Shown piece after piece: positions 1-11,939 of a stretch of DNA of 64,000 nucleotides. The stretch's first letter is position 1. Each line of letters opens with the position of its first letter. Where the stretch lies: contig LSAX01000009.1 of assembly GCA_001557505.1 (NCBI GenBank), positions 1,054,001-1,118,000 on the forward strand, read 5' to 3'. The notes under the pieces were generated by a model. That model saw only the letters and a list, made by a program, of their open reading frames with translations. It was not told the origin of the DNA and ran no database searches. A program made the position numbers and the translations under genes. This stretch comes from Reticulascus tulasneorum (lineage: Eukaryota; Ascomycota; Sordariomycetes; Glomerellales; Reticulascaceae).

Positions 1-63
1 GCCCATAGTTATCTGATATATCAGCATCCTTGCTAGCTGGCCAGACAACCTACGAGCGCCGGA

Positions 64-2667
64 TTACCTACAGCACCGTAGCTGATCTTCTAAGCCAGCT
101 ATTACCTCGAGATATACACTTCTCGGTGGCAATCGACATGTGTGGCCTGGCACTAACCAGTCGGGATGAGGGAGACTGGGATCTGCGCCGCTGTTAAGGA
201 GTAGTTGGATGATCCCAGAGTGGTGTAGTTCCATAGCAAGCTGCACGACCCTTCCGCAGGAAAACTCAATAACTGGTACTCCCGAGTCCCTTGTTTCCTT
301 TTTCTGGCGGCCACGAGTTAGGCAGTGGTAGCTAACATTGGGACTGGCACCGCCTGCGAGGAGCATTTGAACTAGCTCCTGATTTCCCAACTTAACCGCT
401 CGCACAATCGGTGGCGTGAAATCTTCCGCCTGCAGCTTTTCGCCATCACCAAAGGTGCAGAGGTCGTAATGATACGAATTTGAGGGCAAAGGCCGATCTG
501 GCTCTTCAAAGTCGCAGCGAGCACCGCATGCGAGCAGGCTACCGACGATAAGAGGATCCTCTTGGTCCACCGCTAAACCCAGGGCTCTGGTAGAAGAGAC
601 TCGGTCGGTTCGTGGCGAGAGGATGTCCACTAGCTGCGTGTTCCTTTGTTTTACCGCCCTCATGAGGGCAGGTCCGTGTATTTCACTGACAGTGAAGTTC
701 ACATCGCCGCCGTTGTCAAGAAGGAGACTGACGAGATCGAGCTTGCGATGTTCCACGGCCCACTCGAGAGGTGTGACCGGGATCATCTCTGGGACTAACG
801 GCACGATGGCCGTATCGGGAACATGCTCGATTTCGAGAATTGATACGTTTTGTTTCATGCCGTATTGGAGAATTTGTGAGACCACATGTTTGCTGTACTC
901 GAATTTTAGCGCTGCCGCAAGGGCTTCCTTCAACTGACTCTGACTGGGAAGCTCCTGGGAACTTTGATTGGGATGATATTGGGCAGCGGAGATCTGTCCA
1001 GTGGCGGTTTGAAGTGTTGGGTTCTGAGTTTTGGCCGTCGGACCCGCGGCTTGGAGATTTGCCGCCCGCTGTTCGTTGGTCATACGATTTTTGAAGAGCA
1101 AGTTGCGAGATCTTTGTTCCCACACCATCTCCCACCCGTCATCCATGGGTACAGATGATAACTGGTCCGAAGAAAGACTTTCATCAACATCTCGAATTCG
1201 ACCGATCGGAAGCCAACAATCGAATGAGCCGGATAGTACCTGCTCGTAAATAATTCCCTGTGACTGTCGTCGCACTTCTTTATCTCTGCCTGGGGGGTTT
1301 TCTAGTTTGCGTGGCTTAACTTCAAAGACCAACGCTGCATCGCTGGGGTTGAAGGACACAACATTCTTCCGCAGGAGCTCATCCCATTCAATGCCTTGGA
1401 AGAATGCATGAGACCGCACTTCAGAAGCTCCGTTTATACCCAATCGTGTATCGGGATTCTTGTCGAGAAGTCGGGCTAGTATATCCACGGCGGCTGAGGA
1501 AAGACGTTTTGGAAACGGAATGGTTTGGGCGTTGATCGTATTGTATTTCTCCTTCTTGTCCCTGCAGTAGGATGGGGGTAGTCCGGTCAGCATCTCGTAA
1601 AGGAAGATTCCCAACGTCCACCAATCCACTGCCTGAGAGGGTTTGTGACCCAGAAGAACCTCGGGAGCTGGATATTCCGGTTTGCCAGGTATGATCTGAT
1701 CTCTAACTACGTCTTCTACCTCGAATCCGAAAAGACCAGGAATGCATAGGTTGATGTGCCCGAAAGAATCTATCAGAATGTTCTCCGGCTTCAATGAGGC
1801 TGTAATTTGCTTGCCGTGTAGATATTCTAAAGCACAGATGATCTCCGCGGCATAAAAGCGGCTCCTGTCAGCATCGAAACATCGTTCTCTCTGAAGATGA
1901 TGGAACAGGTGCCCACCATCTGCCATTTCCGAGAGTAGGTCTAAGCCACCAGGCGTCTTGAATGCGAATTTTAGTGGCGCGATGAAGGGGTGGTGATAGG
2001 ATGCTGTTTTGGATCCAGGAGAATTGTCAACTGTGCGAACCGTCGTCTTGCCATAGCCTCTGTTCGAGTCTTGTTTTTCGACGTGAACAAGATCGCCCGA
2101 ATTGATATCCTCCCGTACTATCCATATCTCCCGGTCGTCTAAAGGCGATACATTCTTCCTGCAGTAGGAGATACCAAGCTGGATGCGGCCTGGCCCGTTC
2201 TCGACACTCACCCATTCCGGACCTGCAGTCCAAATTTCGCTGAAAGGGTCCAACCTAATCAGCCCAATAGGCACAATTCGAGATGCTTCCGAGGGATCGG
2301 CGTTTCTGACGAACAGGTACACGGTTAAGGTGGAAGATGCAGAAATATCAAACTTGAAGAGCTTGCTTTCCGCTTCCCATGCGACTCTTCCACGCTTTAG
2401 CCACCCCCACGCGTCGGCAGTCAACTGGTAGTCGTCATATTCCAAGACGGCGTAAGGTTTCCACCGCTTACTGATTTCCGGATTTGCGAAGTCACCCGAG
2501 CCAGACCGTGCCCCAAGGTCTGGTAGGCGCAACCCGAGGGCTTGGTGTACTGAAACGGTGAGGATACCTGGCCCGGGCAAGCTGGATGCGTGTAACGAGA
2601 CGGTCTTAGTAGGAGCTGAGAATATTGATAAGAATAGTCCTTTTTGTCTCTTGTCTTGGGAGGCCAC
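64..2667 (-). CDS. YPK/AGC-type pseudokinase with C-terminal ankyrin repeats (5' end incomplete)
   Basis: About 867 residues are visible. Residues 35-170 form a C2-like N-terminal region as in fungal Ypk1/Gad8 kinases. Residues about 180-440 align with the AGC kinase fold: a conserved HHPFIAPLKF segment, an APE-like PAPEVLLG, DWWTLG, and an AGC tail. Residues about 590-860 carry ankyrin-like repeats (for example DLVSLLLDNGGDVN and ELVQMLLAGGASPN). The catalytic residues are gone. The YRD of the catalytic loop reads TAS (289-291), although LKPEN follows. DFG reads IPG (309-311). The glycine loop and the VAIK-type lysine are not recognisable. It is therefore probably a catalytically dead scaffold or sensor rather than a kinase. 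The frame opens at a GTG, has a TGA just upstream (2671-2673) and no internal ATG before residue 248, so a short 5' exon upstream is probably missing. The pseudokinase call is inference from motifs; the domain order is seen directly. Confidence 0.8.
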   Translation of the reverse strand: MASQDKRQKGLFLSIFSAPTKTVSLHASSLPGPGILTVSVHQALGLRLPDLGARSGSGDFANPEISKRWKPYAVLEYDDYQLTADAWGWLKRGRVAWEAESKLFKFDISASSTLTVYLFVRNADPSEASRIVPIGLIRLDPFSEIWTAGPEWVSVENGPGRIQLGISYCRKNVSPLDDREIWIVREDINSGDLVHVEKQDSNRGYGKTTVRTVDNSPGSKTASYHHPFIAPLKFAFKTPGGLDLLSEMADGGHLFHHLQRERCFDADRSRFYAAEIICALEYLHGKQITASLKPENILIDSFGHINLCIPGLFGFEVEDVVRDQIIPGKPEYPAPEVLLGHKPSQAVDWWTLGIFLYEMLTGLPPSYCRDKKEKYNTINAQTIPFPKRLSSAAVDILARLLDKNPDTRLGINGASEVRSHAFFQGIEWDELLRKNVVSFNPSDAALVFEVKPRKLENPPGRDKEVRRQSQGIIYEQVLSGSFDCWLPIGRIRDVDESLSSDQLSSVPMDDGWEMVWEQRSRNLLFKNRMTNEQRAANLQAAGPTAKTQNPTLQTATGQISAAQYHPNQSSQELPSQSQLKEALAAALKFEYSKHVVSQILQYGMKQNVSILEIEHVPDTAIVPLVPEMIPVTPLEWAVEHRKLDLVSLLLDNGGDVNFTVSEIHGPALMRAVKQRNTQLVDILSPRTDRVSSTRALGLAVDQEDPLIVGSLLACGARCDFEEPDRPLPSNSYHYDLCTFGDGEKLQAEDFTPPIVRAVKLGNQELVQMLLAGGASPNVSYHCLTRGRQKKETRDSGVPVIEFSCGRVVQLAMELHHSGIIQLLLNSGADPSLPHPDWLVPGHTCRLPPRSVYLEVIAGLEDQLRCCR

Positions 2668-3539
2668 TTCTCACCTTCGTCCTTGCAAATGCGGCTGCTT
2701 GCTCTAGGGCTTGAGCATGTCCCTTCGGGGCCTGTGAAAGTCTGTCAATTGGTAGCCGGCCTTGCATATAAACTTAGTGGATAATTGAGCATGTCGCACT
2801 GACTTGCCTTCTTGCGAGATGTCACCCATCTGAGTTTTCGCAACAGTCTTTAACGTGACTTGGTGGAGTGGGAAGGGGGCCACGAATGTGGAAGACTAAA
2901 GAATGGTTGTTGAACTCGACAAAAATAATGGACTCGGGCCTCCAGTTATATAACCCGGAGGAGGTCTGCAAATCAGCCGCGGTGGCCTCAGCAACTCGGC
3001 TCTATGCGTCCTATCGATGTGAAGAGACTACAATGGTTAAATACCTAGATGCATTTATGTATTTATCCAAGTATTCACATAAAGAGATCAACTTAGGGGC
3101 TCTATGAATCAGCGCTTTCGTCCGCAAATACTGCGTATCGTGTTTTACATCTGTTCGGATTGAAGGTAATTAGAATGCTGATAGATCGTGGGCCCTAAGA
3201 ACACATCATGAACCACCTAGATAGAATATCTGGCTGGATTATTACGCTCACAGAAAGAGAGCCACTACTAGGCCATCGGTCCGTTACTGTCGTGTGCAGC
3301 TTTTGTGAGTAATTTGATGTATTTCTTGCGATGGAAGGTGGTGAGATACTTTCGAGCCTACGTGCGCCTCATAGCCATAAATACGGGTGGTTACGTAGTA
3401 ACGACATTTACCAAGGCCTCAAGAGCCAGACTAAAATAGAGATTCTACAGATAAACGCGTTTTTGAAATAAATTTCCGCAGTGGACGATAACTATGAGAA
3501 TCTACCCACCGGCACACATATTTCAAGCTCAAGATACAT
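2668..3539. other. intergenic, no gene recognised
   Basis: This stretch must hold the 5' exon and promoter of the kinase-like gene and the 3' UTR of the chitinase. A 79-codon open frame on the plus strand (2868-3107) resembles no family I know and is probably chance. Confidence 0.5.
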
Positions 3540-6500
3540 TCAGGGAAGGGCGGTAGCCGTCGCCATCGTTGTTCCCCACCTCATCGGCACGTAGTGTTGA
3601 TGAGCCACCGTGGCATGAAGTGCCATATAGTAAGACTCAAAGTCCTGTAGCTGTGCTTCCGTATACGGCGGGAATACCGCCTCTATCCTGGACTTTGTCT
3701 GAGGCACTGTTGCTGGCCGAGAATCCAGCGCGTTACCCAATAGCTCTTCTAAGAGATCCAAGTCTCGATCCTTAAGCTTCGTGGGTCCGAAACCCGCACC
3801 CTTACACGAGATTTTGGGTCCTCCTGCTGAGACGATGGCGCGCTCAACACATCCCGCCTTAATGAAGAAGGGCAGGTTGAAGTAAACGTACGCGTACGAC
3901 GTTGCGGTTGCCGCGTGATAGCTCCAGCCAGTGAGAGCGCCGCAGCCGTTTTCCTCATGGTGAAGCGATTCGCCACCGTCGGTTAGCCACTGATCGATGT
4001 TGTAAACCTCAAATGTATAGAAGAAGAGAGTATCCCAAAACATACACTCCGCCTTCGGAGTAGGCGTGGGCTTGGGAGGTTCATTTGTTGGTTTCAGGAT
4101 GGTGGTGGTGGTCGCCCTCGTCGTTGTCGCTGTGGATAATCTGAAGAAGGAGCTAAGGATCAACTGTTCAGCTGCATATATGGACGACAAAGCGTCTTCG
4201 CCAGCCAGTGCTGTGGGGAACAGATCATCGTCCATGGAGTCAAACACTACTCTGTACTCCTCTTTTTCGGGGTAGTCCGGTTCATCGGGATCATCGGGAT
4301 CATCGGGGTCTTCCGGGTTGTCGCCGTCGTTGGGTGTTCCAAAGACACCTGGCGGGCAGAATGGACATAGCGGGTCGCAGAATAGAACGCCTTGATTTCA
4401 ATTATTGTTTGTCAGCCTGGCGGTGGTTGACTAAATCATCTCTGGACCTAAAGACTTACAAGTTGTGCCACAACCAGGACAGCCTGGTTTGGCTGTGGGC
4501 CCAGGAGTGGGTCCGCTCGTCCAGGAAGGCTTTCTGGTATTCAAGACGGGATCTGTTGTTCCAGGTCTAGGCGTGGTTGACGGATATGGATTGGGAGTGA
4601 CAGTCGCAACTGTTGGGGGCAGAGTCACTCCCCCGATGACCGTTGTTCTCTGGCCTCGGGTCTCTGTTCTGACCGGTGGGGTGTAAGTTAGAGAGCCCCA
4701 GATGATAGCTGCCCCTGTACTTGTCGTGGTCTGAGAGGCTCCAATCACGGAGGTGGTACCACCAGCTATCCTAAGGAGACAGATGTGAATTAGCTATTAA
4801 CCCTTCTTATTTGAGCTGGCGATGATGGCTTTACGTACGGGGTAATGGTGATTCTGAACGGCGGTGGCTGCACGGAACTTGTCAAGACAATTGGGCCTTG
4901 GGACGAGGCGGTAGGGATACTTATGCCCCAGACTGGAATAGCAGTGGTCGTTACTTTTGCGTTGATTGCGTGTCAGCAGGATTTATAGCGTTTAGAGCGT
5001 TGGGGAAGCAGCTGACTTACAAGGAGGAATTGTCACCACGGTGAGCCATGAGATGTAAACATAGGCAGGAAATTTTGACTCGGAGCCATCTGGACGAATG
5101 GTTGTGCTTGTAACAAGACTTGAGTATGTGACACTAGTGGTCCATAGAGGAAATGTGATGGTTGTCGGCGTCGCTAGTGGCATGGGCGGCCAGATCAGCG
5201 TCACGCCGGGAGAGGCCGTCACCCTCGGGGTTTCTGATTGCCAGATATTAGGATTGATGTATATTGTCTTGTCAGAATTCCCCGAGCCATCTTCCCCGCC
5301 GTTATCAGATTGCAAGTCAACCGCCCAGTCGGCAATTCCGAGAAAATTGAGAGCTGCGTAAACGGATTTGCGAGTTGCCTTGTTGTCCTTGTCCATGTAA
5401 GCGACCCACTGTGTGTTATTGAAGACTGCAATGTTGGAGTAAGATCCTGAATCCCAGAGATCCTGTGCTGAAGGATTCTTGGCCAGAATTTCGGCAATCT
5501 CATAGTTGGAGATGTAGCCTGCGGTGTCTGTGCAGCGCCCCTTATATGCCCCCGAATCCGGACCCGTGTAGGTGCATTGCTCGGTCCAGCAGCCTGGTGT
5601 GCTCATTTGGAACGAGCGACCATAGCTGCTGACTCCAACAGCAATCATATTAGATGGCACACCGGCCTTGGTAATCATGGATAGCGCATTGATAGACTCT
5701 GTGAGGTTGATATGGGACCTCAGACAGTTGCCGAGACCTTGATCATACGAAACACACCCCGGAGACGCGTACTTGTTAGGGTAGTCCCACTGTCCATGTA
5801 AATCATACGTCATGTAGACCATATAATCGACAACAAGGCTCAGAGCCTGAATTGGAAAATGTTGCAGATACCAGAATGAGGCAGGTGCAGTAACGGACAC
5901 CGTTTTGCCAACCGGCATTTTCTGCTTTAGCTCGTCTAGCAGTAAAAAGAGCCCAATGCTCTCAGCCTCGGTCCCCGGTGGGATTCCTGGAATGTCCGGT
6001 GCATCAGGGTATTCCCAGTCCCAGTCTACCCCGTCCAATTTGTACTCATTCAGGAAGTTGATCATACTAGTGATGAGCTTCTGGCGGCTTGCCTGGGTTG
6101 CCACCGCGTTGCGAAAGATAGAATAGGTCTTAGGGTCTGTGGAGAATGTCCAGCCTCCCACGGACACAATTTTCTTGATGCCAGTCATACCTCTAAAAAG
6201 CGGCAACTGGCTAGCGACATCATCGAAGTTGACGGTAAAATCGGGATTGAGTGTGATGAACGAGTAGTGGATATGGGTATAAGCCGAAGTGTCCACGGTG
6301 GTAACAGAATCACGGAGACAAGGACGATGCCAATTGAAAGCCTCGAAGTAAGCAATGCTATATGCGGTTTTAGGAGCGTCCGATGTGACGATGTCTGTTC
6401 CGCAGTTGGATATGCACCCGTTCTCGCCAGGGGCGGCGGTCCCGGGAGCCCCCGTACTAGACTGTGAAACTGTGCAAAATTCACTTGTTGTTCCACACTG

Positions 6501-8121
6501 GCCCCAAATATTGCAACATGCGTTTAGTGGACACTGATTCAGCGTGCTAAGATCCGTTCCGGCTGGTGCCTTTGCGGTTCCGTTGACCTGTGGTCCGCAA
6601 ACAGCGTTGGGAACCGCGGCCGGCATCGGCGGGTAACCAGTGCTGAGACATATATTGTAGTCGGCGAATAACTTTACACAACCGTTCCTACGATGTGTAA
6701 GGTTAGCCGGAACGTCATATTCACCATGAGGGTTTCATAGATCTTTGTAAAGTGCGCGGTTAATTATTTAGGGACACTTACCAGCCCCAAGTGTTCTTAT
6801 TGAATGACTCAATTTTCTCGTTCGTAAGGTCATAAGCTGCCGCAATTGCCGCACAATTGTCACCTGCCTTGACCAGGTAAGAGTAGCAAAAGCCATCGGC
6901 GCCGGGCTTTGGTGAAAAGTCTGGCAAGATTCCAGAACTACAGCAGACGTGCTGACCTGGAGTCAAACCAGAACATAGTGTTGACCTGGGATTAAACTTT
7001 GTGAAGTCTGCTGCGGATATGCCGCATTCCGCCGCGAGTAGGGCACATGTGTCACCCCCTTCCACCTGGATAGTCCTACAATCGGCGCGAGTCGCAAGAA
7101 GTCCAAAAGGACTCCATACGGATGTTTCGGTCAGTTTGAGATTGGTTGAATTGCTGGCTGTAATATTGGCAACGGGCAGGCTGCTGATCGAGGCGGATGG
7201 AGCGAGGTAGGTCACCTTCTGCCAATCCGCGACACCCGTGCCCATACCAAGGCAGCTGTTGTTCTTCAAAGTTTGCAGCCCACGTTGAACACTACCAAGA
7301 TCGCCATTGGTATTAGCGATGATTCCCATAGAGTACCGGGCAGAAAAGTCTGTGCACATCTGAACGATCAAGCTGTCTGCGACGGTCCCGTCGCCTTTAA
7401 CTCGGGCGCCAAGCTTCTCAAGGACGGAGCCGAGCATGTTCTGGTTTGCGAATCCTGATCCGGAGTACACGCCGACAACAACAGCGCCTGAATAAGCATA
7501 CTTGATGGTCTCATCACAGCTTGCGTCAGACAATCTCGAAAAGCGACCAAGTTGGTCTAGGGCAGCAGTGATATCTCCAATGTGCACGGAGGACGAAGCA
7601 CCCGAAGTCACCAACTGTAAGGAAGATGTTATTTTGGGTCGTGCCAAACCCACTGGGGCACAAACTCCGGCAGTTCCCTCATTTTTGAAACCTAAACCTC
7701 CACTTAATGGCGATAAATCCGCCGTGCAGGCTGAGATAGCGACGTGCCCCTTGCGGTCGTCGACAGTATTGAACAGGGCAAAATCCAGAAGCATGGTCTT
7801 GTTGCACGCTCTTTTCATACGGCCGAGGCCGCCATAGACATACCAATCGCTAGTGTTGGTGCCAGCGATGCTGCAGCCTGATGGACAGCGATCCCTATCC
7901 TGAAAACGTTGTCGCGAGGTATAGTTCCCGGCCAACATGGCGGCTCGAGCATCCGCTAGGTCTGTTGGTCTACCTTTGATGGGCCCAGTGGCGGTTTTGA
8001 CAGATATGGACTCCATAAGGTCTTGCAATGGGATATTGGCATGATTTCTGAGTCCCCAAGCCCCAGGGGAGGCCCAGGCCGCTGCAAATGTGATGGCAGC
8101 TGCCAAAAGAATTGACCTCAT
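3540..8121 (-). CDS. killer-toxin-like class V chitinase (LysM-LysM-ChtBD1-GH18), five exons
   Basis: Secreted chitin hydrolase of the fungal subgroup-C type, 1427 residues. Exons are 8121-6782, 6687-5021, 4953-4839, 4770-4460 and 4390-3540; all junctions have GT..AG and the frame closes. An ATG at 8121 opens a clear signal peptide (MRSILLAAAITFAAAW). Two LysM domains follow at about 348-397 and 410-460 (VEGGDTC and VKAGDNC), then a Cys-rich ChtBD1 at about 477-518, then GH18 from about 556. GH18 has the KIVSVGGW motif and the catalytic DGVDWDWE at about 665-672, with the acid/base Glu last, so it should be active. The tail holds a Thr/Pro-rich linker, a CPPGVFG segment, an acidic Asp/Pro run and the family's conserved C-terminal region. 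The family is named after the alpha subunit of a yeast killer toxin, but this is a stand-alone chitinase gene. A LysM-protein neighbour is the known companion of this chitinase subgroup. Confidence 0.93.
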
Positions 8122-9557
8122 CCTGCCAATCCAAAGTAGACGTTCTGGGAAAGCGATGTAGGCCAAAAAGAAAAGAAAAAGCAATAGGCTAGAAAATCAA
8201 GAGAGAACGGGAACTTCTGCTATCCACATCGAACTTAAAGACTCAGAAGAGAAGGGTGAACAAGACCAGGCAATAAAGATCTTCAGAATAGCGGCTGGTC
8301 AAACACAAAGATAATACGCACCGATCTGACTCAGGCCTTTGCCATAAGCCGGCTTATTTACGCACTAGATTTTCATACCCGAGACTTTTTATCCAGGGAT
8401 TATATCTCATGGACACAAATATTAAAAAGCAATTTGTCCTGCGTCACAAAGCCCTTCTAGTGCAATAAGAGGGTGCATTTAGGCCTGTGTCCGATCACTA
8501 TATGGTATGAAGATATACCAAGCCAAGTTATTTCCAGAAGGAGCCCTGTAATCTATGGCGCAGCGACTTATGCTACGTCGACGCTATCATATGGGGTAGC
8601 TCCCACAACTGACTGTGGTCCGATCTAATGCTTATACTGCAGCTGAAGAGCAGTTGCTGCTGCGGCTACACAGAAGAATTGATCCAGGCGGCACAAAGAT
8701 TCATCTACTGATTCTAATAGACAATATGAAGTTGGTTAGACGGTTACCGGGACATTCTTCCGAGGGATCCGCCCGGGCTAGAAGTATAGATATCGTAACA
8801 TACCAGCCACATGTGTATCGTGGTAAAGCGCTCCCTACCTGCGGCGGCGGGACTAGATTAGCCTGCAAATGAACTCTAAAAACTTTGGCTGTTGGTTTGA
8901 ATCTGGACAGGGCTTCAAGTGTCAACTAGATTGATTGGCGCGCCTTAGCCGTTGTCGATGAGATCGACGGCCACGCGCGGGAGAGAAGAGAGCCGTAGTG
9001 GGGCGTTGGTGGGATGAATATACCTTCTATGTTGGACCTGCATTTGGCATAAACGGGTATTTATCCTTTTATCAACACAGGAGCCGTGAGGCTTCGCGCA
9101 CATGCCAGCAGCCCTACATTGCATATCAGGCGCTTGTGGAGAGGGATGGAGAGATCATAGCGGCTCGGCTTACAACTGAGCCCGAGCAGGTACGAGGATG
9201 AATCTCGGATCTGCTGAGTGACAGCTAACCTTCGCGGCTCACGAAGTTAAGAGTTAGTAGCAGATACTATTATGGAACGCCAAAGTTTCTTCGGGGAAAC
9301 CAATAGGGAGAAGACGGTGGACCGGAATGAAACAATTTCCTACCAGGGAGCAAAGAGGCAAAGACCAAAGGGCAGGATGGCTGTAAAAGCAAAATTGTCT
9401 TGTTTATGTCTATGACAATACCTTTCAATCTCTTAAAACGGTAGATCGTGGTAAATTCGTAACTTATTAAGCTAACGCAGTCAAAATAGATATCCTGCCC
9501 CTGGGGTAGTATGAGAGCCATGGCCCGAAACATAGATACCGGCAGTGACGCCCTTTT
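8122..9557. other. intergenic: chitinase promoter and peptidase 3' flank
   Basis: About 1.4 kb upstream of the chitinase start. Short plus-strand open frames (8615-8872, 8998-9201) show no recognisable domain and look like chance. No RNA gene or clear repeat seen. Confidence 0.5.
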
Positions 9558-10914
9558 CTAATCTCTATGATACCATTTGCTCGCTGGGTCCGGGAATGAA
9601 CCGAGATAGACGACGCGCACTTCGCCTTCAGGTGGATATAGATACAAATACAACGCTGTCGCGAGGTAGACGTACGTTTCGGGGTTGTGAGAATTTCTTT
9701 CCTGCTTGTCTGAGTTTTTTGCATTGTTTATAATATCCGTGAAGGCGTCTGCACATGAACCAAGCGGTTAGTAATGGACTTGAATATTGACAGTGCAGGT
9801 GTTGCATACAAGCCTGATCCTTAGTGTCATCCTTGTCAGTTAGGTGGTAAAGCTCATGGTAGAACGTGGCGCTGACAGTCAACATTCTGTCGAGTGCTAT
9901 CTTCTTGTCCTTTGAGCCGGCGGTGGGGTAAAACCTTTTGTCGACAGCCTGCGCGAGGGACGGGTATGAATGGCCTCCTTCGGAAGAAAAGGATGCTGGG
10001 CAGAACAAAATGTGCCTGTTGCCCTTGCCAAATGTAAACTTTACGCCTTGCTCCAGTGGTTTGAAGACCGATGATGGTCTCGCGGTTCTCGCGTAGCGGA
10101 TTCTGCCCTCGGCATCCATTGGGGGGCACATTGTTGTCGCACCTGTGAAGCTGAAGTCGTAGCCCTTGAAAGCCTCCGCCCAGAAGGGATTGCCTCCTTG
10201 AGATTTCACCGTGGGGAAAGTTTCTTCTAGCGTCACGTATGCCGTGGGCAGGCCGGTATCAGGATCTTTTTCAAGAACGACATTTTTTCCATGCTCGTCC
10301 CTGACGACTCGGCCCCAAGCTTGAAAGTCAAATGCGGCGGCCGAGCAGAAAAGTCGAGGTTTCTCTCCCGGCTTCTGGTCATCTTGAAGACCATTTCCTG
10401 ACAGGAGCTGGGTCACGCGTGCAATATGATCTAGCGACCTTGGTTAACTTGAGTACTATAACGCACGGCGGAAACTAGACAGTCTTTAAGCAATACCTCC
10501 AATGTTGGCCCAAATTTTCTTGGTCTGGTCGTCCGTGGCTACCGTCATTGTCTCGGTATCAAATTTGACGCCAAAGAACACGATCCAATGAAGAACCAAA
10601 GTCGGGTTTCCAGCTACGTTTGCGTATGCATACTCGGCCGCTGAATGGAGCATGCGGGCCTCCTTCAGCCAGCTGTCCATAACTCCTACTTCGCGATTGC
10701 AACCGCCCGGGATGTCTTCTATCAAAAAGAGTTCCCTTACTGTTTTAGTACCGGTATCAGACCCATCGCTTGCTGGAATCCGGACCCTAGAATTGAGTGT
10801 TCGAGCGAAAGGGCCACGAGGCGCATTGCCGAAGTCAAGATTGCCCAGCGGTCCGGTTTCAGCGATGACAGCGAGCCACAGAATCGGCAACAGTGATGTG
10901 AGAGACCGCCGCAT
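9558..10914 (-). CDS. secreted zincin-type metallopeptidase (HELYH), three exons
   Basis: A 409-residue protein from exons 10914-10497, 10430-9810 and 9748-9558; the acceptors are CTAG and GCAG and the frame closes. The ATG start opens a hydrophobic signal peptide (MRRSLTSLLPILWLAVIAE). Residues 331-335 are HELYH, the HExxH zinc-binding and catalytic motif, followed by LTDKDD, which could supply the aspartate ligand of an M35-like aspzincin. The third exon contributes a segment with NPETYVYLATALYLY, matching the Asn/Tyr-rich end of fungal secreted zincins related to M35 peptidases. Family assignment beyond 'zincin, M35-like' is uncertain. It lies tail-to-head behind the chitinase and divergent from the LysM gene, so it may act on host or competitor proteins in the same secretome. 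That role is inference. Confidence 0.82.
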
Positions 10915-11939
10915 GCTGAGACTTCAAATATCCAGGCTCCTAGGTGTTTTCTGGGGGTACAGGGCCGAATCGGAGCCAAAATAGCTTGCAAAGAGCTCAG
11001 AGGAGATTGATGGACATTGACGTTGGACACTCGGATCAATGAGGAAGGACATGGCCAAGACTAAGGGCTATAGTGTCAGAGGATTTCCCAATACACATGC
11101 CTTGACTGATCAATACTCTGCCAAGGATTTAGACTGGGATGTTTTCGAGTTCTATTTCCAGGAGACAAACGCCTAATGGCACAGTTCGTGCATATGCATT
11201 TATACGGGCCGTGGCCAACCCTTGTCCCAGTGACACGCCCTTTCACGCGTGCCATTTCCCACTTCGGCGCAACTCGCACTGCCTGGCTAAGCGGGTTAGA
11301 CTCGTCAATCGACTTGCCCTCGAATTCTACCCCGCCTGGAAGTAGGACAATTCTCGGTCTGCTGGGCTAGTAACCTGGAGGAGCGGAAAGACGTTTAAGC
11401 GGAATGAAGAAACAGGCCGAAGCCGCTCGTAGAAGTTGTACTACAAGTAAATGCCGATAGCTAAGTGTTGGTGGTCTGTCGGCTTAGATCTCCGCCATTT
11501 GTTCTACTGACATCTACACTTCAGGCTAATATTAAAATCGTATGGCTTGAAGGCTTGTTAGCTTGATGCACCTGCTCCATGTTGGTTCTGTTTCATTTGA
11601 AGAGACTGCATACATTCATTGGGTCACAGAGCGGGAGATATATGATACACCTAGTGAAATGGTTCATCGACATGAACGAGGAGATGCAACGTACCGACGG
11701 GTCCAAGTGGCGAGCTCGGCTTGTATGTTGATGCCCGGTTGTGTTGATCTGCTCGCTTTGTTCCAAGTGCAAGAGAATTTCGCAGAACTCTACCTACTTC
11801 TGAATCGGAGACTGATACGCAGACCATCTCTCCGACAACTACAAGTATTCCCTCCGAGTTGAATGACCCTACGTGGTCTCCTGGTCGCCTGCAGTACATC
11901 GAGCGCTGAATAATTATCGTGTACAGCTGAGCTTGGAAA
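10915..11939. promoter_or_regulatory. shared divergent promoter between metallopeptidase and LysM gene
   Basis: The 1,025 bp between two divergent starts has no convincing coding frame. The arrangement allows co-regulation of the two secreted proteins. No specific operator was identified. Confidence 0.45.

Noticed and set aside
5098..5503. Open frames opposite and beside the chitinase exons
   Set aside because: Shadows of the GH18 coding strand; no independent domain.
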